A stretch of DNA of 64,000 nt, taken from assembly GCA_021397845.1 (NCBI GenBank), contig JAHSVC010000034.1, forward strand, positions 1,550,001 through 1,614,000, given 5' to 3'. Under the pieces are notes generated by a model. The model was given only the letters and a program-made list of their open reading frames with translations. It did not search any database and had not been told where the DNA came from. This DNA is from Areca catechu (Eukaryota; Streptophyta; Magnoliopsida; Arecales; Arecaceae). Shown here piece by piece: positions 46,004-58,190 of the stretch. Position 1 is the stretch's first letter. The number at the start of each line of letters is the position of its first letter. The position numbers and the translations under genes are program-made.

Positions 46004-47824
46004 TGATATGGTGGGATCATTGACATGGAGGAACCGGCAGGCGCCACATCAAGAAAGGATGCCGCGTCAACTCTCCAGCCCGACTCCACTACCGAGCTGA
46101 GCTGAGCTCCCTCAATACAGCGAGCCAAGCCCTATCCTCTACCAAGTCGGGCCTATGAGCTCGGAGCACCTAGGTCGAAGCCGCATCCTGCCCTCCAAAG
46201 CGAGACCCTCGGAGCTTAGTGCCCTATGGTCGAGGTCGAGCTCAACGCTCACCCGCCAATGTGGAGCCTCTCCTCCGCACGCCCTCTGGATCGGTCCACC
46301 TCCTGCCCTCCAGAGCGAGACCCTCGGAGGTTAGTGCCCTGTGGTCGAGGTCGAGCTTAGCACTCACCCGCCAATATGGAGCCTCTTCGAGCACGCGCCC
46401 TCTGGACTGGGTCTACCTCCTGCCCTCTAGAGCGAGACCCTCGAAGGTTAGTGCCCTGTGGTCGAGGTCGAGCTCAGCGCTCACCCGCCAATGTGGAGCC
46501 TCTTCGAGCATGCGCCCTTTGGACCGGGTCCACCTCCTGCCTCCAAAGCAAGACCCTCGGAGGTCAGTGCCCTGTGGTCAAGGTCGAGCTTAGCGCACAC
46601 CCGCCAATATGGAGCCTCTCCGAGCGCGCGCCCTCTGGACCGGGTCTGCCTCCTGCCCTCCAGAGCAAGACCTCGGAGGTTAGTGCCCTATGGTTGAGGT
46701 CGATCTCAGTGCTCAATCGCCAACGTGGAGCCTCTCCGAGCGCGCACCCTCTGGACAGGGTCCGTCTTCTGCCCTCCAGAGCGAGATCCTCGGAGGCTAG
46801 TGCCCTGTGGTCAGGTCGAGCTCAGCGCTCACCCCCAATGTGGAGCCTCTCCGAGCGCGCACCCTCCGGACCGGGCCCGCACTCTGCCCTCCACCAAGAT
46901 GACCCCCACAAGCTCAGAGCGCCTAGGTTGGAGTGAGCCCTGCCATTCCAACTCAGCCCTAGCTCGGATGAGGTCCTCACCAGCCTAGAACGCCGGCGGG
47001 CCACCCGAGGACTACACTAGAGCACCTTCCAGGCCATACTGACCGCCTACAACCGTCAGTTACACTAGAAGGAAAACAAGCACGTTGATCGAGGTGCCAC
47101 ATTCCTCATCAACCACCCGGATCATCCAAGAGAGGAAGCCAACCGAGAGATTTGAATCCTGTGGGCGGTGGCCCACCATTCAAGGCACCGCCAGGTTTCC
47201 GGAATGAGGTGACCAAGAGGAGTGTCAGAGCGCCTGACAACTTCCCTTATCATGAATCAGGAAAGACTCCTCGGACACCACCGCATGCGCCTGACAGCCT
47301 GGCGGGGATCCCGAGCCAAGCGCCCAATGGTAACCTAACTACAACAAACTCGAGGGTAACACAACAACAACTCCAACACACAGAAGAAAGATAAGCCAGA
47401 TGAATAAAAGAAGAACACAGGTGCAATCCCCGTAGGGAAGAGTGGCATGGCACCACAACATAGGGCAAGCCCAACCAGAGGGCAAAGCACCACCACCACT
47501 AACAGTCAAGGGAAGCGAGGGAAATAAGGAGAAGTGGAAACAGGAACCCCTCTGTCCCCGCTATCATTCTCCTCCTGCAACGTTTCCGTCCTCACACACA
47601 CTCTTTACTCCTCCTAGTGTGGAGTCCATCAAGAGGGACCCGACCAGGAGGATCTGTTTCCCTGGATCGTCACTGACTTGACCGTCAGAGTTCCCCCGCC
47701 GGAAACCCCGCCCGGGTCACTAACCCTTGTTTCGTAGGTCCAAGAGCAGAGGGCCGCCGGGCAGTGAAGGGAGCGCACTCCGACACCGACAGGAGCTACG
47801 GGCGACGCGATCTTGACGGCAACA
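46004..47824 (+). repeat. D 3' LTR
   Basis: 1821 bp; about 100 bp longer than the 5' copy, largely because it has about six rather than five 117-bp repeat units (46190-46870). Ends GGCAACA, then the duplicated CTTTG. Confidence 0.93.
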
Positions 47825-47829
47825 CTTTG

Positions 47830-48797
47830 CATATTAGGATATATGCTTGATGACATGAATGTTCTGCATATGTTAGAGTTATATGCTATATGTTTATATT
47901 TGTTATAAACATAGTTATCATGTTTATGTTTATACTTGTAGTTATAAATGTAATTATCATGATAGTATCTAGAATGTGTTTTTGAGACCATCAAAGCCCT
48001 CATAAAAATCATATTTAGTCATAGTAAAAAACTTAGTCATGATGCAAAATCGATTAGGGTTTGATCAGCCGATTGGTGTCTAGGCAAGTGGTTCCAGGAA
48101 GGTAAGGAATGGGGTTTTTTAATTGGTTCCGTTGTCTAACCTGGCCATTTAATTGGTGTCTAAGAAAAGCAACGGGAGGACCCCCTCACCCCCTTCCACT
48201 TACCTGGCCATTTTGGTCATATCTAAACCTTAACTTGAGATGCTAATTGATTATATATACTATAATTTTCCTTCCTTCGTGCTAAGCCAAATTAATATCA
48301 AAACTATAGTAGGTTGTTGTGTAACACAAGATCTACTCTAGGATTTGATATAAAATTTGTATTGGTGCACTTAGTGCTTTACGGCATGGTTGAAATTATT
48401 GCTTATTGTATAACACGAGGGCAACAATCTTCAATTAGCTATATAGAAATGAAGGGTTTGACTAAACTAAAATATTATAGTTTGTTTGTAACACAAGACT
48501 ATAAGTGTCTTAGAGGCAAAGATAATTGTTGAGAATTGCATTGGTTGCAATTGGAAAGTAAGTCCTACATTTGAACTTATTAGTGTTTGTTGTGTAACAC
48601 AAGGCACTAATAAGGAATTAGGATCTCAACCCCACTAAGGAAACCGGGAAGGTTTCTCGTTTACCATAAAATGAGGGTATGGTATTTGAAGAAAATAGTG
48701 GGAGACATAATATAGATAAAGTCCTTATCTAGTTATGAATGTCATTCTTGAGTGGTCTGCTGATATTATTCTTTAATTAATATAGGATATTTAAATA
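47830..48797 (+). other. C leader, right part
   Basis: Continues the ATGCATATTAGG-type leader of C, then from about 48065 to 48215 a block homologous to the leaders of gypsy elements G1 and G2 (GGTGTCTAGGCAAGTGGTTC, later CACTTACCTGGCCA). After that, several GTAACACAA phrases, with no gene before the ATG at 48798. Confidence 0.75.
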
Positions 48798-48995
48798 ATG
48801 GCTTCAAACTTATCACTGAGTGGAATCTTGGATGCTAATAAATTAACCGATTCAAACTATGTGGACTGGTTGAGGAAGAAGGCTGATGAAGCCTGTTTCC
48901 ATTGCAGCAAGATTGGGCATTGGAAGAAGAATTTCAAGGTTTACCTTGCAAGTGTGAGCAAGATGCAAGTGGAGCATCTAAAGGTTTGTACATGA
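48798..48995 (+). pseudogene. gag: C gag, internally deleted
   Basis: Begins with the common copia Gag start (MASNLSLSGILDANKLTDSN, YVDWLR) and passes directly into a zinc knuckle (CFHCSKIGHWKKNF, last Cys lost). The ~200 residues normally between are missing, so the gene is a deletion product. Start ATG 48798. Confidence 0.88.
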
Positions 48996-51900
48996 TACAA
49001 ACCAATTTATCATTAAGTGAATCTATTTCTAATTCATGGGTATTGGATACCGTATGTGGGTCATATATTTGTAAATCTTTACAAAGACTCCACAGAATTA
49101 GAAATTTGAAGAAAGGTGACTTCAAATTATATGGGGCAAGTGAAGAACCCCCTATTGCAACTATTGGGCATATATCTGGTTGAACTATGCTACTATGTAA
49201 CCAACTATTGTAAGAATATTGTTCCAAATATTGTACCCCATTGTTAGTTTATAACAAACTATGAAATAAGTAAATAAAGTGCTAAAGAGCAGAGCGCTCT
49301 ATTCTTTATAATAATACAATATTTGGGCATGGTTTCTTTGTGAATGGTCTTCTAACTTTAGTACTCAATGATGAAATACTTCTTGTAGATAACAAAAGAA
49401 GAAAAGAGATATATCAATGTCACATATCTCTAGTATTGCCAGTTAGGACATATCAGTGAGTCAAGGATAAACAAGTTAGTCAAAGAGGATTACTTTGACC
49501 CTGATGATTTTCAATCATTAGGAACTTGTAGTCTTGCCTCAAAGAAAAAATGACCAAGTCTCCATTCACTGGATATGAAAGAAAGGGCAACTGAATTGTT
49601 AGGTCTTGTACTACTTGATGTGTGTGGCCTATGTCAACTCAGGCCAGATGAGGATATTCTTATTTCATCACTTTTATTGATGATTTATCAAGGTTGATTA
49701 TATGTATCTTATGAAACACAAGTCTGAAGCTTTTGATAAGTTTAAAGAATATCAGAGTATGGTGTTAAGAGACAAACTATACTAATTAAAGCTCTTCGGT
49801 CTGATCGAGGAAGGGAAAACTTGTCTAGTGAGTTTTTGAACCATCTTAAGGACAAAGGTTGTTTCTGAATGGACCCCTCCTTATACATCTCAGTTAAATG
49901 GAGTGGCAGAAAGGAGAAATCACACCTTGTTGGACATGGTGAGGTCCATGATGAGCTTCATAGGTCTTCCCATTTCCTTCTAGGGACATGCCTTGGAGAC
50001 TGCTGCATATATATATTAAACAGGTTCCATCGAAGTCAGTAAGTAGCACTCCATTTGAGTTATGGAATGGTAAAAGACCAAGTCTTAAGTACATAAAGAT
50101 TTGGGGTTGCCATGCTTATGTCAAGAATAACTTTTGGTTAAGTAAGCTAGGGTTGACAAGTGTAGGTTTGTTGGTTACCAAAAGAAGGTAAGGGATACCT
50201 CTTTTATAATGCTACTGAGCAAAAGATAATTGTCAGTATGCATGCTACATTCTTGGAACAAGAGTTTATCCAAGAAGGATATAGTGATTCTTCACTTGAG
50301 TTATGTGAAAATAGAACCAACAAACTGATGAGCCTTCAAATAAAGTTTCTCAACCAGAGGTTCTTGTGGATCAAGAACAGCCACAATACACACCTCCTCT
50401 TTGAAGGTCAGAGAGGGTGCGAGGAGCACCTCTCAGATATGGCTTTGTCATCGGTGATGACAATGAAGCCAGTATCATACAGGATGATGATCCTGTGACC
50501 TATTCGGAAGCTGTCGAGAGTAGGGACTCCCGACAAGTGGCTTGGTGCCGTGAAATCTGAAATGGACTCCATGTATTCCAATCAGGTTTGGACCTTGGTA
50601 GATCCACCTGATGGAATTAACCCGATAGGGTGTAAATGGGTATTCAAGATGAAGATTGGAACAGATGGTCAAGTTGAGACCTATAAGGCTAGGCTAGTAG
50701 CAAAGGTTTTAGACAAAAACATGGTGTAGACTATGATAAAACCTTTTCTCCAGTAGCCATGCTCAAGTCCATTCATACTGCTTGCCATAGCAACATACCA
50801 TGATTATGAGATCTGGCAAATGGACATAAAGATTGCTTTCCTCAATGAAAACTTTGAGGAAGAAGTCTATATGTCACAGGCAGAGGGATTTGTCTCAAGT
50901 GGGAGACCAAACCAGTATGCAAGTTAAAGAAGTCCATTTATGGACTTAAGTAAGCATCAAGGAGTTGGAACATCCATTTTGATGAAACAATCAAAGGATT
51001 TGGTTTTATCAAAAATGTGGATGAACCATGTGTGTATAAGAAGACAAGTGGGAGTGCCATTGTTTTCTTAGTTTTGTATGTGGATGACATACTGATCATT
51101 GGGAATAATATCCTAATGTTGCAGTTGGTTAAAACTTAGCTATCATCAAAGTTTTCCATGAAGGATTTGGAAGAACCATTCTATATACTGGGTATAAGGA
51201 TCTATAAAGATAGATCCAAGAGGATGCTGGGCTTATCCCAATCTAGGTACATTGACTTAGTATTGAAGAGATTCAACATGGATAGAAGTAAGAAAGGTTA
51301 CTTGCCAATGAGTCAAGGCATACAACTCTCTAAGAAGATGTCTCCTAAGACATCAGAAGAAAGAGAGAGGATGGCTATGATTCCTTATGCTTCGGCTGTA
51401 TGATCGATTATATATGCCATGTTATGTACCAGGCCTGATGTCACTTATGCCTTGGGCATATGAGCAGGTTTTAGACAGATCCAGGAGAGGATCATTGGAA
51501 AGCTGTGAAAAATATTTTAAGTACCTAAGAAGGACTAAAGATATTTTTCTAGTATATGAAGGATCTGAGTTAAAACTAGAAGGTTATACAGATTCTAGTT
51601 TTCAATCAGATTCAGATGATAGCAAATCCACATCAGGGTATGTCTTCACCCTGAATGGTGGTGCAGTGAGTTGGAAAAGTACAAAGCAGTCTATAATAGC
51701 TGACTCAGTCACTGAGGCAGAGTACATGCTGCTAGTGAAGCCGCAAAGGAAGCTGTCTGGATGAAAAATTCATCATGAAATTGGGTGTGGTTCCTAATGT
51801 ACAACAGCCAGTGCCATTATACTATGATAACACTAGGGCTGTTGCACAAGCTAAGGACCAAGGTCTCATCACAAGTCCAAGCACATTCTAAGACAGTTCC

Positions 51901-52060
51901 ACCTCGTTCGAGAGATCATTGAAAGACATGATGTTACCATTGAACGAGTTGACACAAAGAACAATAAAGCAGACCCATTCACTAAAGCATTAGCCAAGTA
52001 GCAGTTGGATCGCCACTTGGATTGTATGGGCATAAAGTATAAGGGCGATTAGCTTTAGTG
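48996..52060 (+). pseudogene. pol: C pol (copia protease, integrase, RT, RNase H; broken)
   Basis: Protease remnant WVLDTVCGSYIC (about 49038; the expected Gly of the active site is Val). Then GAG-pre-integrase (QLGHISESRINKLVKEDYF-like, about 49430-49500) and integrase fragments (NGVAERRNHTLLDMV about 49900). RT runs from about 50590 (GCKWVFKMKIGTDGQVETYKARL), with catalytic YVDD at 51077-51088. RNase H runs from about 51560 to 52000. Frequent stops and frameshifts throughout; inactive. Order integrase before RT shows Ty1/copia. Confidence 0.9.
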
Positions 52061-52072
52061 CAAGTAGGAGTT
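52060..52072 (+). promoter_or_regulatory. C polypurine tract
   Basis: GCAAGTAGGAGTT just before the 3' LTR, in the usual position; weakly purine-rich. Confidence 0.65.
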
Positions 52073-54485
52073 TGATAGAAAAATGCCCTAAGAGCCAATC
52101 ATTGTTTGGGCCTTTTTGTAAACTTCCAACTCATATATGACATCATTATTTATAATAAAGGCATTTGATTCATCATATACTGTTGTGTCATAGTTTTGAC
52201 TATGATGAACCCCATAGAGTAGGGCAATGGAATTAGGGTTATAATAAAATAATAGTGAGACCTAATTCCTATAAATCCTAATCTAGAATGTTCCTAGTCA
52301 TTGGACCATCGATTCAGGGATCGATGAATCTGGTAAGACTAGCTTATCCTATGTATGCTCAGTTGATGAGGGTGGTTGGTCTCATAGCCACTTGTATAGA
52401 GACACTAATACAAGGATAAGGGTGCTCATTAGGTTATGAGTACACTGAACTGATCCGAACCGGGACTATCTTATGGAAGTCTTACTCCTTATCAAAAGAT
52501 AAGTCCCATAGTAGAAGTTGTGCATGTGATCTTCAGACCTGAGGTCACCATGGTTCCTTGTGCACACTAAGCCATACTTTGGTTCATACTCATTCATGGC
52601 ATTGCGACATGTACGGGGTGTTCTGGATATGGTGGAAGGAGTACGAAGGATGTGAATGGACCAACAAGGAATTGATCAATCCTGGTAAGAGGATATGTTA
52701 TCCCATGTAATCTCTTCGATGAGTGACTCAAGGAATCTTTGCAAAGTGGATTGAGATTAGAAATAGCTTCTAATCAGTCATTAGCTGAGTCCTCATGATC
52801 GAGCTGAGATTCGATATGATTAAGTGTTAGGGTTTGACATTTATCCATACCCATGACTTAATCGGGATAATGGGAGATCAAAAGATTGAATTGCACGGTA
52901 ACTTACTACTGAAGGGTATTTTGATAATTTTTACCAAATTCCTCATCTTCCGGGTAGGCATGATACGTTGCTAGACATCAATCTTATCTTGTGGGTTTTC
53001 ATGAACTAATTGGATTGATTTCATGAGTCAATTCGATGTGTGATTCGAATTAGACAATTAGGTGAGTCAATTTGACCTAATTAGGTCAACCGGATTTGAT
53101 CGGATTGAATCGGCTCAAACTTAAACCTACTGCTGGCTAGATGTGGAACCCAATGGGTCACACACATTAGGGAGTCAGCCTAGGAATTCAATTGGCATTT
53201 AATTAGGGTCAAGGGATCCTAATTGGTTAGCTAGATTACACACTAGCATGTGTAGGCTGACCTAATCTCCTAACCCAATTGGATTGGGTCTGAAAGTTTG
53301 CTAAATGGACTAACCAGTTTATGAGAGACCTAGATTGGGTTGAGTCCTAAGTGGAATAAATTTATCAAATTTTATCTGATATTTTTTGGATATTTTATGT
53401 GCCATATATGAAGAGTCCAAAGGCATGGGACTCTTCATGCCTAAGTGACACCTCTGCATTCAAAAGGGCACACAAGGACTAATTGACCTCCGATATAAAA
53501 ACAAATTATATGGTTGGAAAGTAGACTTTATGCCCTTTCATATGACACCCATATTGTATATACTTTTACTAGGTAAAAGGTGTCAAATGGCATGGAGAAG
53601 TTAGCACAAAGTAAAAAGTCGTCTCTTCACTTTGGCGCTAATTCAAGTATGCAGAGTCCTTGTACTTTAAGTCCTTTTGAATCACCGATGCTTCTCATTC
53701 ATAAGTCACATCCCTTGGCTTCATTTTAACTGGAAATGCCAAGTGGCAAAGGGAGAAGTCAGATAAAATAGTGAAGGGACTTGGAATTAGGCGGTTGGCG
53801 CATAAAGGGACACGGTATTTCATGATAAGACTCCTTCTTAGTGAAGGGTCGTATTTGATCTGTGTTTAGACAGATCAAAGGCTGATGGAAAGGCTTATCT
53901 GGCACCTCCCACTCTCCTATAAATAGCCATCGGTATTTGTTTCAATGGGATGATATTTTTTTTTTTGGTTTTCTTTCTTACACTCTTACATCTATCCACC
54001 TTGTCTCTTCCTTCCCTTGTTAGGACATAGGTCTTCCTTTAAGACAAGTCCGCCATTTTAAGACAAGGATTTAGGAAGAGAATTAGGAAGTGATAGAAAG
54101 AGAGAAGAGAGATTTTGGAGAGGGTCTAGAATGCTCTACTGGAGGGCAAAGGTCTAAGCAAGGAAGGAGAAGCTGCCGAAGGAAGAAAGTCCATCGGAAG
54201 AGTCCCAATTGATCAAGCAACCTACAAGGGAGAGGTTCCTAGGTTTGATTCCTATGTGGATAACCGTTGGAGGGCTTGCACTTGTGAGCCTCATGAAAAA
54301 GATTGGATTTCAGCGATCCAGGTATGTATTCTGACTTCATTCATATTTCGCTGATTGGTATTGCATAAGGGGTTCCTGGGAATTAGGATTTTCTAGCCAT
54401 ATTAGGGTTTCATGCTTAGAATTTTGTTTTGAAATTCACTTTCGCATGCTGCATGATTCCCAGCACCCTGGGAGAATTCCCATCA
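52073..54485 (+). repeat. C 3' LTR
   Basis: 2413 bp, partner of 33422-37441 and free of the nested solo LTR, so it shows the empty site (around 53575). No supported gene. Confidence 0.92.
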
Positions 54486-54756
54486 TGCAGGTGCAATGGC
54501 CTTCCTTGGAAGGATTGCAAGCTACCACGAGGGTTCCTGGCTGCTGTTGGATTACCAGGGACCGTTGCTAATGATGCAACTATCGCACCACCACACTCAG
54601 GGTCTGGACCTACTAGACGAGCATAGTGAGCTGGGGGTCCACTGAAGGTGGCGATGGCAAAGCACGGAGCTCCTTCTCCAAGCTGTGCAGGTCACCACGG
54701 GGAGGAGGATCCCCTACATGGCTAACGGAGGTTTCCTTCGCGTGCGTCACCACCAT
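54486..54756 (-). pseudogene. gag: T1 gag, 5' end
   Basis: Starts at the ATG complementary to 54754-54756 (MVVTHAKETSVSHVGDPPP), the same start as D (39801) and T3 (60707). The downstream part includes SFQGRP, matching T3 CSFQGRPSQP. A stop follows after about 48 codons. Continues at 33421 beyond element C. Confidence 0.8.
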
Positions 54757-54806
54757 GTCGCTGGCAAAACTATTCTAGCAACGAGGGGCTGGTTTAATCT
54801 GGCTAC

Positions 54807-54826
54807 CCCCCTACCTGGTATGCCAA
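54807..54826 (-). promoter_or_regulatory. T1 primer-binding site
   Basis: On the - strand TTGGCATACCAGGTAGGGGG, homologous to the D and T3 sites; two bases (GA) separate it from the LTR, as in D and T3. Confidence 0.85.
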
Positions 54827-54828
54827 TC

Positions 54829-55556
54829 TATTACCGCTTAGATCACCATGGCCTGCAGCTCCTACGTAGCGCCGTTGGTGGACTTCCTGCTTGGTGTCTC
54901 CCACGTGTGGCTAGTCCTATAAAAAAGAAAGGAGACCCAGGCCGGGGATCCCAGCAGGGGCACTCCGATGATCAAGTCAGTGGGTGATCAAGGAGAATAG
55001 ATCCTCCTCGGTGGATCCCAAAGTGGTTTCCACTCTCAGAGGATTAAGAGATAACGGGAGGAGAGTTGGAGCAGTGAGAGCTTGAGCAGTGATGGCTGCT
55101 ACGGCGGGAGCTCTAGGGTTACTAGTCACCTGCTCTTTGTTACCTGCAACTTGTCACTTGCTCTCTTTTTCTTATCTTTGCCGGAGGCTCCTTTGAGTTT
55201 CTTATAGAAGCATTGTACCTCGGTGGGGTGTAGATCCCTGACCTGGTGCTCCCTAGGAGCGCCCCATGCGGACGAGATGTAGGTCTATTCCTCCCTCTCT
55301 TCCTAAGAGGAGGGAGACAGGATTCGAAGCCTCCATAAAGGGATTCTACCACGGCTACAGGTGGAGTACTGAGAAGTGCACATCTCTCCCGCGGCAAGTG
55401 TGAGTGGCATGCCACAGGACTTAACACCTCGACCGGGTACTGCCTCTTCTTAACATCATTCCGCCATGTCTGGAGAGACCTGGCAGAGTATTGGTCTGGC
55501 AGGAGAAGCTATAGGGCTGAGACCCCTGGTAAACCATCTCTTTTGGGTGATGCAAG
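54829..55556 (-). repeat. T1 5' LTR, probable partial copy
   Basis: Its PBS-proximal end (CTACGTAGG...GCGGTAATA on the - strand) matches the end of the D LTR. Similarity becomes weak away from the PBS, and the 117-bp repeat region of D and T3 is not present. The outer limit at 55556 (GGGTGATGCA) is a guess from a change to AT-rich DNA. No partner LTR is in the window. Confidence 0.5.
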
Positions 55557-57175
55557 CGATAGGTTAAGGGGTGATGAATGTAATTATATAGAAATATTTG
55601 GGTCTTAATTATATAAAAATTTGATGTAATTATTATTAAGTTAGTAGCATTTGCAGTCTATTTATATTTAATTATTTTATTTATTTGAGGTATACGTGCT
55701 AGAAGAGTTTCGGAAGCAGATAGCGGAACAAAAAGAGAAACAAACGAAGAAGAAAATGGGATTGGACGGAAACAAAAAAAAATGTGTGAGAAAAATGTGT
55801 TGTAAAAAAAAGAAACATGGAGTAAAAGGATGTGAAGTGGAGAAACAGTGGAACGTGAAAAAGGGACTAAAAAGCAATGTGAAACGTGAAGGAAAAAAAT
55901 AAATAATAAAAATAACGTGAAGGAAAGAGGAGCGACGCGCAAATATCCAGAGCGAGATTCGTGGGAATAAAAATAGAGCCAGCGGACGCAAGGAAGCCAG
56001 CGGCGTGGAGTAAGCAGACACAAGAAAGAAACATACGGACGCACAGAAGTAAAAAGAGAACAATAGTGGAAAGCCCAAGGGACGTGCAAAAGAAAAAAAC
56101 AGAGCAACAGAGGGCTCAGTCTCGCTCGTCCCGAGTTTTAGTCTATTATGAAACGTGCGGATGTAAGATGCTGGAAGAAATCAAAGATTTTATGATTTTA
56201 CTTAATTTGTATTTTTTCTGTCTTTATTTTGTTTTCAATCATAATATGTACAACTAATTTTTTCTTAGCTAAGACTTAGAAATTTAACTTATGTGGTGAT
56301 TATGGATTTCAATGGTTAGTTTGATTTTCTTCATTTATTTGATATTTCTGGGAGATTTGATTAATTTCTCAATAAATTTTATCTAGAGTTTAATTGATCT
56401 ATTAAATTTCTAGGTTGAAAAGTAAAGAAATTCATAGATTTAAATCCTATCTAAATTACTAGGATGATCTATGCAGTGATTAGGATTATAAAATTTAATG
56501 TATCTGAATTATTTAAATCACGTCTTAACCATCGTGGTTAATAATTTCGGATAGGATTAGTACAATTTGAACGAAAGTGCATTAATCAATTAAGAAAACC
56601 TGCTGGCTTGTAAAAACAGAAAATCAAATTAGCATATTCAGAAAAATTATCGTATCGATTTAGATAAATTCCCGACACCTTAGCTATTCTAGATTTTGTC
56701 TCATTCTGAAAGTTTGCTACCACCTTAGTTTGATAGTGTGTTTAAATTTTTAATTTAATTTTTTTTACTTAAATTAATTGTACAAACAATATAAGTAGGT
56801 ATTATAATTTTGGTGATTGTCTCTTATCCTAGAGGATGACATTGGGTTACTCCTTGTATTACTTGCACGATCGGTATGCTCGCTAAACACGTGTCAAGGA
56901 GTGCGCGTCCCGAGCAGAGTACCTTTTCTCGGGAGGTGCCAATGGTAGGCTGAGAGGCCTGATACTCCGGCGGGATGCATCTTCGCAGGTGGCATGCTCT
57001 ATTGAAATGCCATCCCACATGGGTTGCAGGTGGCGTTCTCTGATGGGATGCCATTCCTTAGAGATTACAGGCAGCGTGTCCTGACGGAGCACCACCCCAC
57101 AGGGGTGCCAGTCTCTCCAGGCAGTGCAGGGATTCTGATGGAGATAGTGACATCACCTGACTTCGAGGAAAAGGT
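55557..57175. other. AT-rich anonymous region
   Basis: Unassigned. A Lys-rich open frame at 55696-55902 has the composition of A/G-rich simple sequence. The stretch 56280-56830 is very AT-rich and LTR-like in style but has no recognised ends. 56870-57170 is GC-richer and leads into the minisatellite. I see no gene. Confidence 0.5.
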
Positions 57176-58190
57176 TGACTTTGATCGGGGACTTGACCTC
57201 GAGCAATGGGAATGTGATCTCGACCGAGGGCTCAACCTTGGGGGAGCCAACCTCGGCTAGGGGCTCCAAAGGCAAGAGCAAAACCTCGACCAAGGGCTCG
57301 ACCTCAAGGGAGCTGACCTTGGCCAGGTGCTCAAAAGGCCGGACTACGACCTCGGTCAAGGGCTCGACCTTGGGGGAGCTGAGCTAGGCCAAAGGCTCGG
57401 AAGGCGGGAGCACGACCTTGGCCGAGGGCTCGATCTCGAGGGAGCTAACCTCAACCAAAGTCTCGGAAGGCGAGAGCACGACCTCGACTGAGGGCTCGAT
57501 CACGGGGAAGCTGACCTCGGCCAGGGGCTCGGAAGGTGAGAGCATGACCTCGCCGAGGGCTCGACCCCTGGAGAGATGACCTTGGCCATGGGCTCGAAAA
57601 GAAGGAGCACGACCTCGGTCGAGGGCTCGAACCCGGGGGAGCTGACCTCGGCCAGGGCTCTCAGAAGGCGGGAGCACGACCTCAGCCGAGGGCTCGATCC
57701 CGGGGGAGCTGACCTCGACTAGGTGCTCAGAAGGTGGAGCACGACCTTGATCGAGGGCTTGATCTTGGAGGAGCTGATCTCGGCCAAGGGCTCAGAAGGC
57801 AGGAGCACGACCTCAATTGAGGGCTTGACCTCGGGGGAGCTGACCTCATCCAGGGGCTCAGAAGGCTGGAGCACGACCTCGACCGAGAGCTCGACCTTGA
57901 GGGAGCTGACCTCGGCCAGGAGCTCAGAAGGCGGGAGCATGACCTCGACCGAGGGCTCGACCTCGGGGGAGCTGACCTCGACCAGGGACTCAGAAGGCGA
58001 GAGCATGACCTTGACCGAGAGCTCGACCTCGGGGGAGCTGACCTTGACCAGGGACTCAGAAGGCAGGAGCATGGCCTCAACCGAGGGCTCAACCTCGAGG
58101 GAGCAAACCTCGGCCAAGGGCTCAGAAGGCTAGAGCATGACATCGGCCGAGGACTCGACCTCGGGGGAGCTGACCTTGGCCAGGGGCTCG
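57176..58190 (+). repeat. 66-bp minisatellite
   Basis: About 15 units with exact period 66 bp (GGAGC landmarks at 57243, 57309, 57375, 57441 and so on to about 58165). Unit: GGAGCTGACCTCGGCCAGG, GGCTCGGAAGGCGGGAGCA, CGACCTCGACCGAGGGCTCG, ACCTCGGG. The period equals 22 codons, and long frames are open on both strands (e.g. 57723-58133 and 57727-58143). Confidence 0.93.

Larger units (their letters stand above)
38000..47824 (+). mobile_element. Tat-type element D, pol-less deletion derivative
   Basis: LTRs 38000-39720 and 46004-47824, flanked by CTTTG at 37995-37999 and 47825-47829. PBS and PPT are both present. The internal region holds only the ends of gag, tandem repeats and an antisense aORF; PR, RT, RNase H and integrase are missing. 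It is therefore non-autonomous, and its insertion with a clean TSD implies mobilisation in trans, unless the pol loss came after insertion. Confidence 0.92.
33422..54485 (+). mobile_element. Ty1/copia element C with 2.4-kb LTRs
   Basis: 5' LTR 33422-37441 (interrupted), PBS, leader (interrupted by D), degraded gag and pol, PPT, 3' LTR 52073-54485. LTRs start TGATAGAAAAATGCC and end AATTCCCATCA. Without nested insertions C is about 9.6 kb. No 5-bp duplication is visible: the left flank ends CGTGG and the right flank begins TGCAG. The lineage within copia was not assigned. Confidence 0.88.
23541..55556 (-). mobile_element. Tat-lineage Ty3/gypsy element T1, truncated and invaded
   Basis: In element orientation (right to left): part of the 5' LTR (about 55556-54829), PBS, gag start (54756), interruption by copia C (54485-33422), rest of gag, pol (about 31900-28323), tandem repeats (28255-27620), then an aORF on the opposite strand (23641-27319). 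Conserved gag, the RT-RNase H-integrase order and the pol-distal aORF identify the Tat lineage. The 3' LTR is absent and both outer limits are approximate. Confidence 0.8.

Noticed and set aside
55696..55902. Lys-rich 68-residue open frame
   Set aside because: A/G-rich low-complexity sequence with no domain, conservation or context.
57719..58143. Three overlapping 130-residue frames on opposite strands
   Set aside because: Explained by the 66-bp period; kept only as a repeat and a finding.
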